8,449 nucleotides of DNA from Rhodoferax sp. (GTDB lineage: Bacteria > Pseudomonadota > Gammaproteobacteria > Burkholderiales > Burkholderiaceae_C), in assembly GCA_021737905.1 (NCBI GenBank), contig JAIPDA010000094.1, positions 1 through 8,449 of the forward strand, written 5' to 3'. The translations under genes and the position numbers were made by a program. A model generated the notes under the pieces. It saw only the letters and a program-made list of their open reading frames with translations. It was not told the DNA's origin and searched no databases. Numbering within the stretch: position 1 is the first letter of the stretch; each line of letters opens with the position of its first letter. Shown here piece after piece: positions 6,390 through 8,449 of this stretch.

Positions 6390-7502
6390 ATGAAAATCAA
6401 ATCCGTCAAGCCCTTCATCCTGCATGTACCGGTGACCGGCTCGCAAATTGCCGACAGCACGCACAGCATTTCGCATTGGGGTGTGGTGGGCGCGCAGATC
6501 GACACCGAGGATGGCTTGACGGGCTACGGTTTTACCGGCACGCATGCACACCTGCCCAGCGACCACTTGATCACCCGCTGCATCGAAACCTGTCACGCCC
6601 CGCTCTTGGTTGGTGAAGACAGCCGCGACATCACGCGTCTGTGGCAAAAGCTGGCGCGCAACCCGGCGCTGCAGTGGGTGGGCCGCGCCGGCATCACCAG
6701 CCTGGCGCATGCCGCCATTGATGTGGCGCTGTGGGACCTCAAGGCCAAAGCGGCGGGACAGCCCTTGTGGAAAGTGCTGGGCGGGCAAATTCGCGACAAG
6801 GTAAGGGCTTACAACACCGACATCGGTTGGCTCAGCATCCCTGACGATCAACTGGTGGCCGGTGCAGTGCGTGCGGTGGAGCAGGGCTTCACCGGCATCA
6901 AGATCAAGGTCGGCTCCAGCGTCGAGCGCGACCTGCGCCGCCTGGCCGCCGTGCGTCAGGCCATCGGGCCGAACATCACCCTGGCCATTGACGGCAATGG
7001 CAAATGGGACCTGGCCACCTGCCAGCGTTTTTGCCGCGCCGCAGAAGCGCACGATGTGTTCTGGTTCGAAGAGCCGCTCTGGCATGACGACGTCAAAGGC
7101 CATGCGCAACTGGCCCGGGCCACCAGCATCCCGGTGGCGCTGGGCGAGCAGCTCTACACGACAGATGCTTTTGCCGAATTTTTCGCGCAGGAGGCGATTG
7201 CCTGGGTGCAGCCCGATGTGACACGCATGGCCGGCCTGACCGAAGTGCTGCGTGTGTGCGACACGGCGCATTCATTTCGCCTGCCGGTGGCTGCACATGC
7301 CGGCGACATGAGCCAGGTGCATGTACACCTGTCTTATGCGCACCCGGCTTGCGAGGTACTGGAATACATTCCCTGGATCAAGGACTGCTTCACAGAGCCG
7401 GCCGAGGTGGTGAACGGTTGTTTCCGTTTGCCGACACTGCCCGGTGCTGGCACCACCCCGACCCCCGAGGCCTGGGCGCGCTATCGTCAGCCCACGGCTT
7501 GA
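6390..7502 (+). CDS. Enolase-superfamily protein, mandelate racemase subgroup (putative sugar-acid dehydratase, canonical active site)
   Basis: This 370-residue protein has a capping domain (about 1-125, with EDGLTGYGFTG and AAIDVALWDLKAKAAG) and a barrel domain with every classical residue. K171 and K173 (KIK) lie on strand 2. The metal ligands are D201 (DGNGKW), E227 (FEEP) and E253 (LGE). D276 (QPD) and H303 (AAHAGD) form the dyad, and E325 (LEY) probably stabilises the enediolate. Spacings from D201 to H303 equal those of mandelate racemase. Such enzymes abstract the proton next to a carboxylate with Mg2+ and then usually eliminate water, giving a 2-keto-3-deoxy acid. It lies 26 bases after the first enolase-type gene, with AAGG 6 bases before the ATG, so both are surely cotranscribed. 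The two proteins are clearly distant paralogues, not a recent duplication. The name is safe at superfamily level; the substrate is not readable from sequence. Confidence 0.92.
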   Translation: MKIKSVKPFILHVPVTGSQIADSTHSISHWGVVGAQIDTEDGLTGYGFTGTHAHLPSDHLITRCIETCHAPLLVGEDSRDITRLWQKLARNPALQWVGRAGITSLAHAAIDVALWDLKAKAAGQPLWKVLGGQIRDKVRAYNTDIGWLSIPDDQLVAGAVRAVEQGFTGIKIKVGSSVERDLRRLAAVRQAIGPNITLAIDGNGKWDLATCQRFCRAAEAHDVFWFEEPLWHDDVKGHAQLARATSIPVALGEQLYTTDAFAEFFAQEAIAWVQPDVTRMAGLTEVLRVCDTAHSFRLPVAAHAGDMSQVHVHLSYAHPACEVLEYIPWIKDCFTEPAEVVNGCFRLPTLPGAGTTPTPEAWARYRQPTA

Positions 7503-7533
7503 GCCGCTTGATCTTATTTTTTCGAAAGCCCGC

Positions 7534-7926
7534 ATGACAAACCCAGCCAAGCTCACGACTGTGATTCTCTTTACGGACACCGACGGACGCGCGCGCTTTC
7601 GCGAGGAATCGCTGGCACTCACCGAAGGCACACCACAGGCCATGCTGTCGCCGCTGCGGCCGTCGTCGGGTTACCAGCTGCGCCAGAGCCCGGTGGGTTT
7701 CAGAAGCCAGTTCCATTGCACGGGCGCCACGCAGTGGCTGTTCGTGTTGCAGGGTCAGATGGAGATCGGCCTGCAGGACGGCAGTTCGCGCATCTTCAAA
7801 GCAGGTGATTTCTTTTACTCGGCCGACACGCTGCCCGAGGGCGCGGTGTTTGACCCGGCACTGCACGGACACTGGAGCCGCCAGGTCGGCGATGAGCCGC
7901 TGGTGACTTTGTTTGTGAAAGACTAA
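7534..7926 (+). CDS. Small cupin-domain protein with reduced metal site
   Basis: This 130-residue single-domain protein has a beta-rich cupin core. Motif 1 is around FHCTGATQWLFVLQGQMEIGL (60-80) and motif 2 around FKAGDFFYSADTLPEGAVFD (88-107). The normal HxH...E metal ligands of motif 1 are mostly absent: only H61 is present, with T63 and Q67 where His and Glu are expected. H111 and H113 lie near the position of the motif 2 His. A canonical metal-dependent activity is therefore doubtful. The ATG at 7534 is chosen because upstream codons overlap the preceding gene and do not look cupin-like; the Shine-Dalgarno is weak. It begins 31 bases after the second enolase-type gene, so it is probably the last gene of the operon. 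Possible roles are sugar-acid binding, lactone handling or isomerisation. I recognise the fold but not a specific function. Confidence 0.82.
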   Translation: MTNPAKLTTVILFTDTDGRARFREESLALTEGTPQAMLSPLRPSSGYQLRQSPVGFRSQFHCTGATQWLFVLQGQMEIGLQDGSSRIFKAGDFFYSADTLPEGAVFDPALHGHWSRQVGDEPLVTLFVKD

Positions 7927-7954
7927 AAACCCGCCGCGCAAATGTCAGCGCGGC
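7925..7954 (-). terminator. Possible intrinsic terminator of the convergent NAD(P)-binding gene
   Basis: On the minus strand GCCGCGC (7954-7948) pairs perfectly with GCGCGGC (7939-7933) around an 8-base loop that contains the TGA stop codon of the NAD(P)-binding gene. GGG and then five T (7929-7925) follow. The three G between stem and T run weaken the case. On the plus strand the same hairpin lacks a T run, so it is a poor terminator for the cupin gene. Confidence 0.45.
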
Positions 7955-8449
7955 TGCATCTGCCCGGACAGCAAGATCTGCACGCCCGGTCGTCCGGCCA
8001 GAACCGCCTCGACCAAGGCTTTGGCCACTAGCGCGTCTGAAATCGCCCGGTAGTTGCGGGGAATCAGGGGCTTGAGCAGGCGCATCACTTTGAGCGCAAG
8101 CTGTTCGCCGCGCCGGGTCGGCTGACCCAGAGCGTCACGCTCGCCATCGAGCAGGGAAGGGCGGGCGACCACCACGGTGTCAAAGCCCAGTCCGCTGACC
8201 GCCTGCTCCATCTCGCCCTTGACGCGGTTGTAAAAAACAGGGGACTTGGCATCAGCCCCCATGGCACTGACCACGCCCAGCCTGCGCACACCGGCAGCGC
8301 GCGCGGCGCGCGCCAGGGCCAGCACGGCGTCCAGATCAACCGCACGAAAAGCGGCCTGACTGCCGGCCACAGAAATGGTGGTACCCAGCGCAATGAACAT
8401 GTCATCGGCCGGCGGCACTTTCGCGTCCAGCAAAGATTTGTACACATGA
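7945..8449 (-). CDS. Atypical SDR-like NAD(P)-binding protein (partial, N-terminus outside window)
   Basis: The minus-strand frame is open to the right edge (168 codons including the stop), and the true start lies beyond it; a GTG at 8445 is in frame but falls in the middle of the fold. The visible part matches the NAD(P)H-binding, HTATIP2/NmrA-like group of small Rossmann proteins, about 210-220 residues in full. From the GTG, the motifs are FIALGTTISVAGS (17-29), AARAAGVRRLGVVSAMGAD (47-65) with the strand-end serine S60, and FYNRVKGEME (71-80), which contains the YxxxK pair Y72 and K76. The missing N-terminus should hold the GxxGxxG dinucleotide-binding loop. It converges on the cupin gene with 18 bases between stop codons and is probably unrelated to the sugar-acid unit. 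Family assignment is fairly firm; the substrate is unknown. Confidence 0.85.
   Translation of the reverse strand, partial: HVYKSLLDAKVPPADDMFIALGTTISVAGSQAAFRAVDLDAVLALARAARAAGVRRLGVVSAMGADAKSPVFYNRVKGEMEQAVSGLGFDTVVVARPSLLDGERDALGQPTRRGEQLALKVMRLLKPLIPRNYRAISDALVAKALVEAVLAGRPGVQILLSGQMQPR

Noticed and set aside
6210..7271. Minus-strand open frame of 353 codons
   Set aside because: It is antisense to the second enolase-type gene, whose active-site residues are intact on the plus strand. The minus-strand product has no recognisable domain.
7444..7533. Upstream extension of the cupin gene
   Set aside because: It overlaps the end of the second enolase-type gene and adds a Pro/Arg-rich stretch unlike a cupin N-terminus.
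8297..8313. GCGCGC-rich palindromic stretch
   Set aside because: It lies inside the NAD(P)-binding gene and encodes Ala/Arg-rich sequence (AARAAGVRR region). It is explained by codon choice.
1..8449. CRISPR arrays, tRNA or rRNA genes, insertion sequences, toxin-antitoxin pairs or phage defence genes
   Set aside because: No direct-repeat arrays, cloverleaf-like segments, transposase motifs or terminal repeats were seen. Every long stretch is accounted for by metabolic genes of uniform composition.

Overview
The window reads as chromosomal DNA from a betaproteobacterium of the Burkholderiales, most likely Comamonadaceae (Polaromonas/Rhodoferax/Variovorax-like). The reasons are the GC-rich but not extreme composition, the codon usage, and the combination of an FCD-type GntR regulator, a TRAP transporter and sugar-acid dehydratases. 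This placement is inferred from style and gene content, not from a database match. Coding density is very high, and no gap longer than about 90 bases lacks a gene.

Layout. Positions 1-1307 on the minus strand hold the N-terminal ~435 residues of an IlvD/Edd-family [2Fe-2S] dehydratase of the L-arabinonate dehydratase type; the rest runs off the left edge. A 70-base divergent control region (1308-1377) separates it from a plus-strand run. In order, this run encodes an FCD/GntR transcription factor (1378-2121), a complete TRAP transporter (small membrane subunit 2167-2712, large membrane subunit 2709-4007, periplasmic binding protein 4057-5067), a strong intrinsic terminator (5083-5118), two adjacent but dissimilar enolase-superfamily (mandelate racemase subgroup) proteins (5155-6363 and 6390-7502), and a small cupin (7534-7926). 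At the right end a convergent minus-strand gene (7945-8449, cut by the edge) encodes an atypical short-chain dehydrogenase-like NAD(P)-binding protein and probably belongs to a different unit.

How it fits together. The genes look like a sugar-acid (aldonate or aldarate) uptake and dehydration locus. The TRAP transporter would import the acid. Up to three dehydratases from two unrelated folds (one Fe-S IlvD/Edd, two Mg-dependent enolase-type) would convert acids to 2-keto-3-deoxy acids. The FCD repressor would sense a substrate or intermediate. A perfect inverted repeat ATCGT-N3-ACGAT at 1339-1351 fits the FadR-family operator consensus and overlaps a plausible -10 box for the divergent dehydratase. 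The downstream aldolase or semialdehyde dehydrogenase is not in the window, and the exact sugar acid cannot be read from the sequence.

The points most worth a second look are the operator, the non-canonical active site of the first enolase-type protein (Glu in place of the usual first Asp metal ligand, KxW in place of KxK), the terminator between transporter and enzyme genes, and the cupin with a degraded metal site.
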